A stretch of DNA of 54,614 nt from an uncultured Clostridium sp. (GCA_900556695.1 USQA01000001.1:1-54614), one strand, 5' to 3'. Positions 41,238 to 50,211 are shown, counted from the first letter of the stretch. Notes: generated by a model from the letters alone, not told the origin. Numbers and translations: made by a program.

Positions 41238-44069
41238 TGTATGATACAAGTGATGATTATAAAACTAAAATATATAATACAATACATTCATTAAAGGTAT
41301 ATATAAATGATATTGAAGTAGACTCTAAATATATATTAGATTGCAAACCTTCTAAGCCGTTATTCACCAATAATGAATTTGAATTAGGCTCTGTAATATC
41401 ACAAGTAGTTGAATTGAAATTATATAAAACAGTAGTTCCAAATATTATTAACAAAGTAGAAATTAAAAGTGGAATTTCAGGAGAAATAATACCAATAGGT
41501 GTTTTTAATATAGAAGATATTAGCAAAGATGACGATTATACAGTATCACTAAAGTTATTAGACAATATGATTAAATTTGAATTTAATTATGATGGCAGTA
41601 AATTAACATATCCAGTAACTTTATTAACTGTATTGCAAGACATATGTTCCAAAGCGGAAGTAGAACTTGGTTCTACTTCTTTTTTAAATATGAATAAAGA
41701 AGTAGCAGTATATGACAATACCGTATCTGCAAGAACATATTTAAGCTATATTGCTGAAAGTGCAGGTGGTTTTGCTTGCATAGGAAGAGATGGAAAACTA
41801 TACATAAAAACAATAGGTGGAAATACGACAGAACTACCACTTAAATATTTTCAAAATTTTAAATGGGGAGAAAAATTCAAAGTTAGTCGTGTTAGATATG
41901 AAGACGGAGTTCAATTATTTGAAAAGGGAAATACAACGGATAATACAGTATATATAAATCCAGATAATATGTATATAGTAGATCAAGAACAAATAGACAA
42001 TATATACGATGCTTTGGAACAATTAGAAGTTTACAGTTTTGAAGGAGATAGCATTATTGACCCAGCAATCGATGTTGGAGATATATTATTAATTGGCAAT
42101 AAAAAGGTAATATATCAAGGAACGATGCAATTTATGGGAAGATGGAAAGCAAATGTAAGTAGTAAGATACAAAGTAAAAATAAGGAAGAGACAACAGTTA
42201 GAAAGCCTTCACAAAAAACAATAAATAGAAGAGTGCAAAGCCAAATGGACCAGACAGAAGGAAAAATAACTCAATTAATAGAAGAAACAACAGAACAAAG
42301 TCAAAAAATAACAGAAGTTGAACAAACAATAGAAGGAATATCTCAAAAAGTAGAAAATATTCAAGATTTCACAAAAGAGAAAACACAAAATGAAAATCTA
42401 TATATAGAAGATATTGCAGAAGGAGAAGGTTACATACTAAAATTTATCGTATATGGAAATACAGAACTTTTTAAAACCAAAGACATTACAATATGCGCAA
42501 GTCAAAATGGAAGAGGTTATGGAGAAGCAATATACTTATTAACAGAAGATGGAGAAGAATTATTAACAGAAGATAGTCAACAATTTATTATAGGAGAAGG
42601 TGCGTATTATTTAAAGTCATTAAAAATAACATTAGATGATTATTTAAGGAGCCTAACAAAAGATGGAAAAGAGTATTATGACACTTTAGAAATAGAACAA
42701 GATGGAACTATAAAAGTAATTAGAAGAATTGGAATAAACGAACAAGGTGGATTATACGTATTAGCAAAAGAAACTGAAACAGTACTTAAAGATAAAATAT
42801 TACTTCCTTCACAAAAAGACACAGGAACTTATTATTTTGTAAAAGAAGTACAAGGACTCAATTATTATGCACAATATATAATTGAAAACGATTACTCAAA
42901 AACATTTTTAACGAAATTAGAATTAGGAACTAAAATAGAACAGAATACAGAGGCAGTTAAAGTTGCATGGAATCAAATATCAGATTTTATACAAATGATG
43001 ATAATAGACAACAATGCAAGTTTTGCAGTATTAGATAAAGATAAAAAAGTGATGATGTCATTAGACAAAACAGGACAACACTTTTATAAAGACGGAACGG
43101 AAATATTTCGGTGAAATGGGAGTGCAAACTGTAAATAATAATAAGTTTATTGCTTTTTCGGTAGATGGAGAATACGAATCTGATATATCGAATGGTATGG
43201 CATGGGGAATAAAAACTAAAAGTGATAATCAATTTTATCCTATTTTTTATATAAAGAATTTTTCAATTGGACCTAAAAATAGTGATGGGGGTTATGGAGA
43301 GTTAGTATTGTCTGCTTGTGATATTGTTTTAGATGGTCTTGGAACAGGAATCCTAAGCGGAAATGTTAAGATATGGGGAGACCCTGCTACTGAAAAACTA
43401 TATTTTCAAGATATATTAAATAATCATCTGTTAATGACAGTAACGCCAGATAGTGGTGCTGAATACGGAATAACTATTTTAGATAAAATAAAATTTTTTG
43501 CTAACCAAGCTGGAAGTAATTCTTTAAAAATAGGAGATGGTGATAATAATCGTTGCTTATTTACCGATGATGGTTATATATATGCAAACAATATAGATTG
43601 CAACAATTTGCATTGCGATAATTTTCCGCTAATAATAAATGAAAGCATTGACTATATTAATGGTGCAGCTGATAATTATATTTCATTATTGTTTAAAGAC
43701 GGAGGACATGTTTACGTATATGCTAGTAATTCTGATAAAAACTTAAAGAAAAACATAAAAAATAGTTCGGCAAAAGCTATAGAAGTTATAAAGAAAATAA
43801 GGCATGTTGCGTTTAATTGGAAATCTAACAATAAATACCAAGAAATAGGGTATATAGCACAAGAAATGAAAGAAATAGATGAAAATTTCACACGTTATAA
43901 CAAGTTTAAAACACCAGAAGGCGAAAAGGAAGATTGGCAAATTAATACTTTAGCTGTTTTAGCTACTGCAACAAAAGCAATTCAAGAACAACAAGAAGAA
44001 ATAGAAAATTTAAAAGCTATAATAAATAAACAGCAAGAGCAAATAAATCAAATTTTAGGAGGAGAATAA
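41237..44069 (+). CDS. Tail fibre/spike with C-terminal S74 chaperone, one +1 shift
   Basis: 943 residues after a +1 shift at CGG 43109, where frame 0 meets TGA at once. Residues 1-320 resemble baseplate/tail endopeptidase-type proteins, then comes a coiled coil (TEGKITQLIEETTEQSQKIT) and beta domains. The C-terminus is a Peptidase_S74 intramolecular chaperone: SDKNLKKNIKNSSAKAIEVI, then FNWKSN and YIAQEMKEID, ending in a coiled coil. S74 acts only when fused to the fibre it trimerises, so read-through is needed. The joint reads GTEIFGEMGVQT. Confidence 0.85.
43109..43111 (+). other. +1 frameshift site 5 (TTT CGG TGA)
   Basis: In-frame CGG followed by T; frame 0 stops at the next codon, +1 continues 318 codons into the S74 domain. 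Confidence 0.88.
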
Positions 44070-44561
44070 ATGGGAGTTAAAATAAGTGAATTACAAGAGA
44101 AAACATCAACAAATGATACAGACGTATTACCAATAGTTGATGCAATGGGCGGAACAAAAAAAATAACAGTACCTAATTTGTTAAAAAAATTAACAGAAAG
44201 CATTTCAAATATAGGAGGAAAAGTAACAAACTTAACAACATATTCAACAGAAGAAGTAAAAACAGGAGAAACTTGGATAGATGGAAAACCAATTTATAGA
44301 AAAGTATTTAATTTTACAGTGTCAGACACAAATGAAAACTTAATACCACACAATATTCAAAATGTAAGTAATATATGGTTAGGGAATAAAAGTTATATAC
44401 TTTCAGGAAGTAATCATATTCCAGTAAATCATTATAGAGATAGTGGTACTTTTGTATGGACACTTGTAAACAATACTAGTATACGTATAAAAATAGGGGC
44501 TAATGCATGGACAAACAAACCAATATATATAAATTTAGAATACACAAAAACAACAGATTAG
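44070..44561 (+). CDS. Tail-associated fibre protein
   Basis: 163 residues starting GVKISELQEKTSTNDTDVLP, then IVDAMGGTKKITVPNL, a motif common at the N-terminus of head or tail fibres. The C-terminal part is a small beta domain. AGGAGG precedes ATG. Confidence 0.65.
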   Translation: MGVKISELQEKTSTNDTDVLPIVDAMGGTKKITVPNLLKKLTESISNIGGKVTNLTTYSTEEVKTGETWIDGKPIYRKVFNFTVSDTNENLIPHNIQNVSNIWLGNKSYILSGSNHIPVNHYRDSGTFVWTLVNNTSIRIKIGANAWTNKPIYINLEYTKTTD

Positions 44562-44575
44562 AGAAAGGAGAAAAA

Positions 44576-44887
44576 ATGGAAACTATGTTAGAAATGCTAA
44601 GCAAATTTGGAGTTTCGCTAGTTATAGTGGGACTTTTTTTGTATGATTGGCTTACAACGAGAAAAGACATGCAAAAAACATTAAAGCAGAATAGTGTATG
44701 CTTAGAAGAAATAAAAAACATAAACGCAACAAATGCTGAAACTAATAGGAATACAGCTAAGTCTTTAGAACTTTTGCAATCAAGCATGGATACGCAAAAG
44801 GAATTTCTCTTTCAGCACGATAAAAGGTGCGAAAGTATCGAAAAAAGCATTGAAAAAATAAATTTAAAAATGGAGGTGTCAAGATGA
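44576..44887 (+). CDS. Holin (BhlA/UviB-like)
   Basis: 103 residues: one N-terminal membrane helix (GVSLVIVGLFLYDWLTT) and a charged coiled-coil tail, as in BhlA-type holins, and adjacent to the endolysin. GAAAGGAG precedes ATG 44576. Confidence 0.75.
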   Translation: METMLEMLSKFGVSLVIVGLFLYDWLTTRKDMQKTLKQNSVCLEEIKNINATNAETNRNTAKSLELLQSSMDTQKEFLFQHDKRCESIEKSIEKINLKMEVSR

Positions 44888-46239
44888 AACAAAGAAATAT
44901 TACTTTAATAATTATAAGTATTTTAATAGGGTTGTTAGGTGGATTTGGATTTTATGAAACAAACAAGGATAAGACTGATGAAGAAATAGTAAATAATGCA
45001 ATTGAAGAAGTAAAAGACTATATTGACAATGCAAGTACAACAGAGATACCAAACTTGAATGAAACAGATGAGCAAAGCGTAGAAGTGCAAGAAACAGAAA
45101 GCGAAGGGTTTGAAGAGCAAGGACAAGTTGCTTATGAAGGCTCAGAAAAAACTCCAAATGTCAATGTTGGAGATTATGCAGGATTAACATATTATAGTCA
45201 AATTGATAGTAGATGGTCTAATAAGATGTATTCAAGTGTAGGAGATAGGTTACAAACAATAGGAACAAGTGGATGTGGACCAACTTCAAGTGCTATGGTA
45301 GTAAGTTCTATAAAGGGAACAATAACACCTGATGTTATGGCGGGACTATATACACAATATGGATATAGAAGTGCAAATCAAGGAACTTACTGGTCAGCAT
45401 TTAGATGGACTGCAGATGTATTTAATATTGGTTATAGTGAATGTTATAGATTAGATGATGCAGTAGCAAAATTAAGAAATAATCATTACATAATAGCTTC
45501 ATGTAATCAGGGATTATTCACATATGGCGGACATTTTATAGTTCTAACAGGAGTAGAAGGTAATTATATAAAAGTATACGATCCTTATTTATATAATGGG
45601 AAATTTGATGTTTCTAGTCGTAGAGGTAAAGCAGAAGTAAGAGGTAATACCGTATATGTATCAATAGATAACTTTAGGGCATATGCTAATTATCAAAAAT
45701 TCTTCTGTTTTAAAAATGACAGAACAGATGTAAAAGAAAATACTACAAATGTAGTAATAAGTAATACAACATCTAGTGTATCAAATGTGAACTACAAAGT
45801 AAGAATCACATCACAAAGCGGATTAAATATGCGTAGTGGAGTAAGTGCTTCTTATAGTAGAATAGGAGGATACTCTAAAAATTCTACAGCTACTATTTTA
45901 GCAGAAAGCAACGGTTGGGGGAAAACTGATAGAGGTGGATGGATATGTTTAGCTTATACAAGTAGATATACAACAGTTGCAAAAAGTACAGCTCAAAAAT
46001 CAGAAAAATACAAAGTAAATGCTAGCATATTAAATGTTCGTACAGGCCCAGGTACAAAATATAAAATAAAAGGATATAAACAATTAACAGCAAATGCAAG
46101 ATATCAAAATAAGAAACTAGGAAATCAATATGTTAATGGATTAAAAAAAGGAGTTGTAACAACAGTTACTAAAATTCAAAATGGATTTGGCTTAACTCCA
46201 AGCGGATATATTTGTTTAGATTATTGTACCAATTTATAA
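44884..46239 (+). CDS. Endolysin: signal anchor, C39-like peptidase, two SH3 domains
   Basis: 451 residues. An N-terminal hydrophobic segment (residues 5-24) acts as signal peptide or SAR anchor, followed by an acidic linker. The peptidase domain has TSGCGPTSSAMVVSS with the catalytic Cys near residue 131 and GGHFIVLTGVEG, VYDPY near 215. Two SH3_3 repeats follow, SQSGLNMRSGVSASYSRIGG and NASILNVRTGPGTKYKI. It should cleave cell-wall peptide bonds and bind the wall. Confidence 0.85.
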   Translation: MKQRNITLIIISILIGLLGGFGFYETNKDKTDEEIVNNAIEEVKDYIDNASTTEIPNLNETDEQSVEVQETESEGFEEQGQVAYEGSEKTPNVNVGDYAGLTYYSQIDSRWSNKMYSSVGDRLQTIGTSGCGPTSSAMVVSSIKGTITPDVMAGLYTQYGYRSANQGTYWSAFRWTADVFNIGYSECYRLDDAVAKLRNNHYIIASCNQGLFTYGGHFIVLTGVEGNYIKVYDPYLYNGKFDVSSRRGKAEVRGNTVYVSIDNFRAYANYQKFFCFKNDRTDVKENTTNVVISNTTSSVSNVNYKVRITSQSGLNMRSGVSASYSRIGGYSKNSTATILAESNGWGKTDRGGWICLAYTSRYTTVAKSTAQKSEKYKVNASILNVRTGPGTKYKIKGYKQLTANARYQNKKLGNQYVNGLKKGVVTTVTKIQNGFGLTPSGYICLDYCTNL

Positions 46240-46250
46240 AATTCTTTAAG

Positions 46251-46420
46251 GATAGAAAGGCAGCTATCGTGACCTAGCAATTAAAAAGTATAAGATTAGG
46301 TTCTGTAATAAGATGTAGGGGTGCCGACCTACTAAAGAATATATATATCAATTCATTAATTTGAATTTTGGCTTATAGCTTAGGTAGATTAGATTAATTT
46401 CTAGTCTACCTCTTTTTTTG
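46251..46420 (+). ncRNA. Structured RNA and terminator after the lysis genes
   Basis: Hairpins: GATAG/CTATC (46251-46268), ACCTA/TAGGT (46272-46301), GTAGG/CCTAC (46315-46332), AATTCA/TGAATT. Loop GGCA (46258-46262) can kiss UGCC (46322-46325). The block ends in a strong terminator, AGGTAGATTAGA/TCTAGTCTACCT (46382-46411) plus seven Ts. The rest of 46421-46586 shows no gene. Confidence 0.45.
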
Positions 46421-46586
46421 TGCCAAAATGCAGTAAAATCAAGGTATATAACTTGTTGTCTAAAAAATAAAAAAGGCTTAAAATGGATTCTAAACAGACA
46501 CTTTTCAGCTACTTTTCAGAAGAAAATCAAGTTTGCAAATTTATAAAATTTATGTTAAAATAAAATAGCAAAATCATTAGAAAATA

Positions 46587-46615
46587 TTGACAAAAACAAT
46601 TAAATGTAATATATA
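46587..46615 (+). promoter_or_regulatory. Promoter of the 24-residue peptide
   Basis: TTGACA, 17-base spacer, TATATA. Confidence 0.7.
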
Positions 46616-46646
46616 AATAATAGTAATATATTTAGGAGGGGTAAAT

Positions 46647-46721
46647 ATGTACGGAGATTGGATGAAAAATATAAATACTAATATTACTCGTGAAGATATA
46701 ATAAAGTATGATTTAAATTAG
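46647..46721 (+). CDS. 24-residue peptide of unknown function
   Basis: Strong promoter and AGGAGGGG precede ATG 46647; the product begins MYGDWMKNINTNITRED. It is soluble and lies in the lysogenic-conversion region. No family recognised. Confidence 0.5.
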   Translation: MYGDWMKNINTNITREDIIKYDLN

Positions 46722-46770
46722 GAAAATAAAAAAAATGATTAAGGTTCGACTTTTTTATATATAAAAAAAT

Positions 46771-46800
46771 AAAATAACTATAATTTTTTATAGTTATTTT
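46771..46800. terminator. Bidirectional terminator
   Basis: AAAATAACTATA/TATAGTTATTTT between convergent genes. Confidence 0.8.
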
Positions 46801-47465
46801 ATTTTTGGCATTTTGGGATTTAATTTTTTTTTGAATTTCATTTCCTTTTTTTCATGTTTAATATATTTCTTTTTCCAAATATCAAGAACTTTTATTATAT
46901 TTGTAAAATATTTATCTTTTACATCCGTATTTATTAAGGATATTGATATATATAGCAAAGATATTGCTTTGAAAAATTGTTGATGAAGAGAATTGTAAAT
47001 ATATTTTTCATCTGCTACGTTAGTCGAGATGTACATGCTGATGTATTCAAGTTCATTTAATGTTTCCATAATCAACGTTGCTAATGAAATAGATTTGTCA
47101 TCAATAGTTACAGTTCCAGAAATAGTCTTATTATAAAAATCTATTTCCTCCTTTTTATATAATTCCTCAAGTTCATCTTTATCAAAATTTTCAAATTGTA
47201 TAAATTTCACTCTATTTAAGGCATTTTCTAGTTTAGTCTTTTCAAAAATATTGCAAATTATTGATAATTTAGGTATTAAGCTATTAGCAAATTGTTCGGC
47301 AATCTTTATAGATTTTTCAGCTCTTTCTTTATCCTTTCTATTTTTATAATCAATATAAAATAATAGAACAGAAATGAAAGTTATTGTAGCTAATATAACA
47401 TTTAACCAAAATTCTCTATCTGCTTGTTGCAAAGTGATTTTTTCAAAATATGTCAAAGTATCCAT
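46794..47465 (-). CDS. Membrane-anchored hypothetical protein
   Basis: 223 residues. One N-terminal TM helix (FWLNVILATITFISVLLFYI) followed by a charged helical cytoplasmic domain. DUF4760-like in outline. GGAGGA sets the start at 47465. Opposite orientation to the lytic genes and next to attR, so likely expressed in the lysogen; a superinfection-exclusion role is only inferred. Confidence 0.55.
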   Translation of the reverse strand: MDTLTYFEKITLQQADREFWLNVILATITFISVLLFYIDYKNRKDKERAEKSIKIAEQFANSLIPKLSIICNIFEKTKLENALNRVKFIQFENFDKDELEELYKKEEIDFYNKTISGTVTIDDKSISLATLIMETLNELEYISMYISTNVADEKYIYNSLHQQFFKAISLLYISISLINTDVKDKYFTNIIKVLDIWKKKYIKHEKKEMKFKKKLNPKMPKIK

Positions 47466-47611
47466 TTCAACATCCTCCATTTTCTAACTAAAAGTATTAT
47501 ATATAGTTAGACAAATAAAGTCAATAAAAATATGGAATTTTATTCCAATCGACAAATTCCAACACAACAATTCAACATAAAATGTTATAATATCATAAAG
47601 GAGATGATTTT

Positions 47612-47791
47612 ATAGAAAAATATTATATAATATCATTACAAGTAATTAAGTATTTATGCATAACAAATGAAAAGCAATACAGAGAACTAGTAAAAACAGA
47701 TGACAAAATATTAACTATAGAGAGTTTAAAATACATATCACAAATAAGAGATTTTAACAAGATAATAAAAATAGCAGAGAAAGTCGTGTAG
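47612..47791 (+). CDS. Small protein with apparent AUA start
   Basis: 59 residues (YYIISLQVIKYLCITNEKQY, then LKYISQIRDFNKIIKIAEKV). AAAGGAG at 47597-47603 is spaced 8 bases from ATA 47612 and no ATG, GTG or TTG exists in frame. ATG 47604 in another frame stops after three codons. A terminator follows. Confidence 0.5.
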   Translation: MEKYYIISLQVIKYLCITNEKQYRELVKTDDKILTIESLKYISQIRDFNKIIKIAEKVV

Positions 47792-47845
47792 ACTCTCTTA
47801 TTTTAATATGCTATAATAAAACACGAATAATCGAAAAATTTTCCA

Positions 47846-47887
47846 AAGCGTTACATCTATTTAAGAGTAGCGCTTTTAATTTTTTTC
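47846..47887 (+). terminator. Terminator-like hairpin
   Basis: AAAGCGTTAC pairs with GTAGCGCTTT (one mismatch), followed by a T-rich run. The remaining bases to 48052 hold a 10-bp palindrome AAGAGCTCTT (47968-47977) and no gene I can support. Confidence 0.55.
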
Positions 47888-48052
47888 TTAATAAAATCAC
47901 ACAAAAAATAAAAAAATACCATAGTGGCCACTGACATTTTAAATATAAGATATAGTAAAATAATATCAAGAGCTCTTAAATATTACATAGATGATCTTTT
48001 TTATGAATAGTATAAAGTTGTAGTAATAGTTCATACTAAAATTGGTGATTAT

Positions 48053-48346
48053 ATGATAAACTATTATAATAAGAGTAAAAAAGAATTTAAAAAATATGTA
48101 AAGGAAAATCCGTATTGTACAAGGGAAGAATGGGATAATTATGCACATAAAAATAATTTATTTAGTGCATTTACTTTAGAATGTCACGAGATAACTAATG
48201 AGACACTAAAACAATTAGTTAGAAAAGGGGAGGATATTTTTGAATTTTTAAAGGGATTATTTATAATAATTCCGCCAAAAGAAATACAATATTTCAAGAA
48301 AATAATACAAATAAATAAAAAAGTAGGAGAAACAAATGATAAATAA
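48053..48346 (+). CDS. Hypothetical protein with EW-YA domain
   Basis: 97 residues. YCTREEWDNYAHKNNLFSAF resembles a segment of the next gene (FPSIDEWNKYAKEELLLCSE), so the pair share a small helical domain. Overlaps the next gene. Unknown biochemical role. Confidence 0.55.
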   Translation: MINYYNKSKKEFKKYVKENPYCTREEWDNYAHKNNLFSAFTLECHEITNETLKQLVRKGEDIFEFLKGLFIIIPPKEIQYFKKIIQINKKVGETNDK

Positions 48347-48680
48347 TTTTGAAAGAATAAGAGAAAAGCTGCATGAATCTATTGAAAAAAACGGGATAAA
48401 CTCAGAGAAAACGAAAAGAATAAGTGAGAGATTTGATAAATTAGTTAATTCGTATTATATAAATGAAAGAAAATACAATACAAATTGCTTGATGTACATT
48501 AAATATACAGAATCAATTAAACATATGAAAAAAATAACAAAAGAATTTGCAAAATTTCCATCAATTGATGAATGGAATAAATACGCGAAAGAAGAATTAT
48601 TATTATGCTCAGAAAGCCTAAAATGCATAAGTGGTCTGAACTGGCACGATTTAAGAAACAGAATAATATCAGAGATTTAA
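48336..48680 (+). CDS. Spo0E-like protein with extra C-terminal domain
   Basis: 114 residues. The first 45 resemble Spo0E-type aspartyl-phosphate phosphatases: FERIREKLHESIEKNGINSE, then RISERFDKLVNSYY with the S-x-x-x-D core. Spo0E removes phosphate from Spo0A and delays sporulation. The C-terminal half is the EW-YA domain shared with the previous gene. Confidence 0.6.
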   Translation: MINNFERIREKLHESIEKNGINSEKTKRISERFDKLVNSYYINERKYNTNCLMYIKYTESIKHMKKITKEFAKFPSIDEWNKYAKEELLLCSESLKCISGLNWHDLRNRIISEI

Positions 48681-48700
48681 AAAAGTTTAAAAAAATTTTC

Positions 48701-48741
48701 AAAAAAAGTTTGTAGTATTTTCAGTACTTACAGACTTTTTT
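48701..48741 (+). terminator. Terminator after the Spo0E-like gene
   Basis: AAAAAAGTTTGTA pairs with TACAGACTTTTTT. Confidence 0.75.
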
Positions 48742-48756
48742 TGTCGAAAACGGGTT

Positions 48757-48785
48757 TTGACAAGCAAAAGACAAGCATATATAAT
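48757..48785 (+). promoter_or_regulatory. Consensus promoter of a structured RNA/leader
   Basis: TTGACA, 17-base spacer, TATAAT, both perfect. Confidence 0.8.
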
Positions 48786-48790
48786 ATAAA

Positions 48791-48903
48791 AAAAGAGATA
48801 GCCAGACCGCAAATCGAAACTATCTCTTAATACAAAATACACTCAAGAATATATTAAATATATTCTAGTAATGTCTACTATTAGTATAACTTCTCGAGTG
48901 TAA
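48791..48903 (+). ncRNA. Structured leader or small RNA beside attR
   Basis: Starts with the 9-bp hairpin AAGAGATAG/CTATCTCTT. Then ACACTC (48840) pairs with GAGTGT (48896) to close a three-way junction containing GAATATAT/ATATATTC and TAGTA/TACTA. It sits directly before the 48944 gene. Confidence 0.45.
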
Positions 48904-48943
48904 AATGTCAAATATTTTTTATATGAAAGAAGGTATATGTTTT

Positions 48944-49234
48944 ATGAGAAAAGAAAACAATGAAAACATTAAAAAAGAGTTTACAAAGAGAATAGGTAGT
49001 AATATAATAGAAAAAGATTATAACCCCTCGAAGGTGAATTATAAAATAATTTACAAAAGAAGGGATGGATTGTATGTGAAAGGTGAAGTATTAAAAGTAG
49101 TAAAAAGAATAAGTAAAAAATATAATAAAAAAGAAAAATTAATATTTAAAATGATTGAAGAATGCAAAAGTCTAGGTTATGATATGCAGAAAACTGAAGA
49201 ATTAATAGAAGAATTTTACAAATCACAAAAATAA
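48944..49234 (+). CDS. Small basic hypothetical protein
   Basis: 96 residues, basic and helical (KGEVLKVVKRISKKYNKKEK). AAGAAGG is 10 bases from ATG 48944; an in-frame ATG at 48905 would add 13 residues. Last prophage gene, controlled by a structured leader. No family known. Confidence 0.5.
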   Translation: MRKENNENIKKEFTKRIGSNIIEKDYNPSKVNYKIIYKRRDGLYVKGEVLKVVKRISKKYNKKEKLIFKMIEECKSLGYDMQKTEELIEEFYKSQK

Positions 49235-49241
49235 TATGCTT

Positions 49242-49258
49242 GTTACCCTTTTGTTACC
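49242..49258 (+). repeat. Arm-type integrase sites near attR
   Basis: Two GTTACC hexamers 11 bases apart, matching the pair at 13126/13137. Confidence 0.6.
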
Positions 49259-49377
49259 TACCTATTAAATTTTAATTGTTCTAGATAGTTTTTTAAAAGA
49301 GGTAAAAATATTAATAAATCAATGAATGCCAAGCTGAGGGTAAAAAAGTAGAAATGGGCATAAAAGTAAAACTGATT

Positions 49378-49416
49378 ATACCAATTATAATGGAAGTATA
49401 GAAAAGCATAGAAATA
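49378..49416 (+). other. attR core
   Basis: Second copy of the rnj 3' end: ATA CCA ATT ATA ATG GAA GTA TAG at 49378-49401, then a further conserved CATAGAAA. The stretch from here to 49547 has no gene. Confidence 0.85.
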
Positions 49417-49547
49417 TTCAAAAAATATTAAAAACAGTTGTTTTTAAATCTTTATAAATTTTATCTTCTAGCTTTTATTATTAGTTGCTATTATCACTCT
49501 AAAATAATTTTTTAAGTAATAGTGTATAGAAAGAGTAAGGTTGTTAC

Positions 49548-49576
49548 TTGACAATGTTAACAAAATATTATAAGAT
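49548..49576 (+). promoter_or_regulatory. Promoter of the 49622 gene
   Basis: TTGACA, 17-base spacer, TAAGAT. Confidence 0.7.
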
Positions 49577-49621
49577 TACAAAATAACATAAAAATGTTTT
49601 TCGTAGAAGGAGGTCTAAATT

Positions 49622-50080
49622 ATGAGTTTTAGAATTATGAGGTTATCTAGAGAACCAAAAGGTTTTAAAATTGTAGTAGAGCAAGGAATAACTTTTCCAG
49701 GAGGCTACATAGACCGGATAAACAGTAGTTATGGAATTATTACATCGAGCGTGAGTCTAAAAGAACCACTTAATGTAAATCTTTGTTATGAGTATTATGT
49801 TGAAGACCTAAAAGATGGTTATAAAGATGTAATAATTCATCCGATTCTTGAAAAGGATGCAATAGAAACAATTGAAGAAGGAATATTGTTGTTTATTGAT
49901 GTTAAAGGATTGGAAATAAGTTGGAAGAAAAAATTCCAAAAATTAGCCGGAAGATATCAGGATGAGGGAATAATTCTTTTGACAGAAGGTGATGAAATTA
50001 ATTTAAATGGAAATTATCAAATTACATTTTTTGTTGTAAGAAAAAATAAAAAACTGTATTTGATTAAGGCATATGAATAA
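49622..50080 (+). CDS. Hypothetical protein containing an in-frame CGG
   Basis: 152 residues, mixed alpha/beta, no recognised family (REPKGFKIVVEQGITFPGGY). AAGGAGG precedes ATG 49622. Codon 33 is GAC CGG ATA: frame 0 stays open for 119 codons, whereas a +1 shift would meet TAA at once. It therefore reads CGG as a sense codon or is not made. Confidence 0.6.
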   Translation: MSFRIMRLSREPKGFKIVVEQGITFPGGYIDRINSSYGIITSSVSLKEPLNVNLCYEYYVEDLKDGYKDVIIHPILEKDAIETIEEGILLFIDVKGLEISWKKKFQKLAGRYQDEGIILLTEGDEINLNGNYQITFFVVRKNKKLYLIKAYE

Positions 50081-50089
50081 TTCATCAGA

Positions 50090-50123
50090 AAACAGCATTG
50101 TATAAAGACAATGTTGTTTTTTA
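50090..50123 (+). terminator. Terminator after the 49622 gene
   Basis: AACAGCATTGT pairs with ACAATGTTGTT, followed by TTTT. Confidence 0.75.
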
Positions 50124-50150
50124 TATATTAGGAAAAAGAAATTTAAGATA

Positions 50151-50179
50151 TTGAATAAAACTAGAAAGTATAGTATAAT
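50151..50179 (+). promoter_or_regulatory. Promoter of gltX
   Basis: TTGAAT, 17-base spacer, TATAAT. Confidence 0.75.
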
Positions 50180-50211
50180 GCTAAAAGTTAATAAATAAAG
50201 GAGTGATAATA

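Larger units (their letters stand above)
13055..49416. mobile_element. Integrated siphovirus-type prophage, about 36 kb
   Basis: It is bounded by imperfect 39-base direct repeats. The gene order is complete for a temperate tailed phage: integrase, repressor/Cro, early genes, terminase, portal, scaffold, capsid, connectors, tail, tape measure, fibre, holin, lysin. An SPP1-like portal, gp10-like connector and 888-residue tape measure indicate a long flexible tail. No structural gene is lost if the CGG frame breaks are read through, so it may be inducible. Confidence 0.95.

Noticed and set aside
46251..46332. tRNA-like element after the endolysin
   Set aside because: No acceptor stem or T-loop consensus; it looks like separate hairpins.
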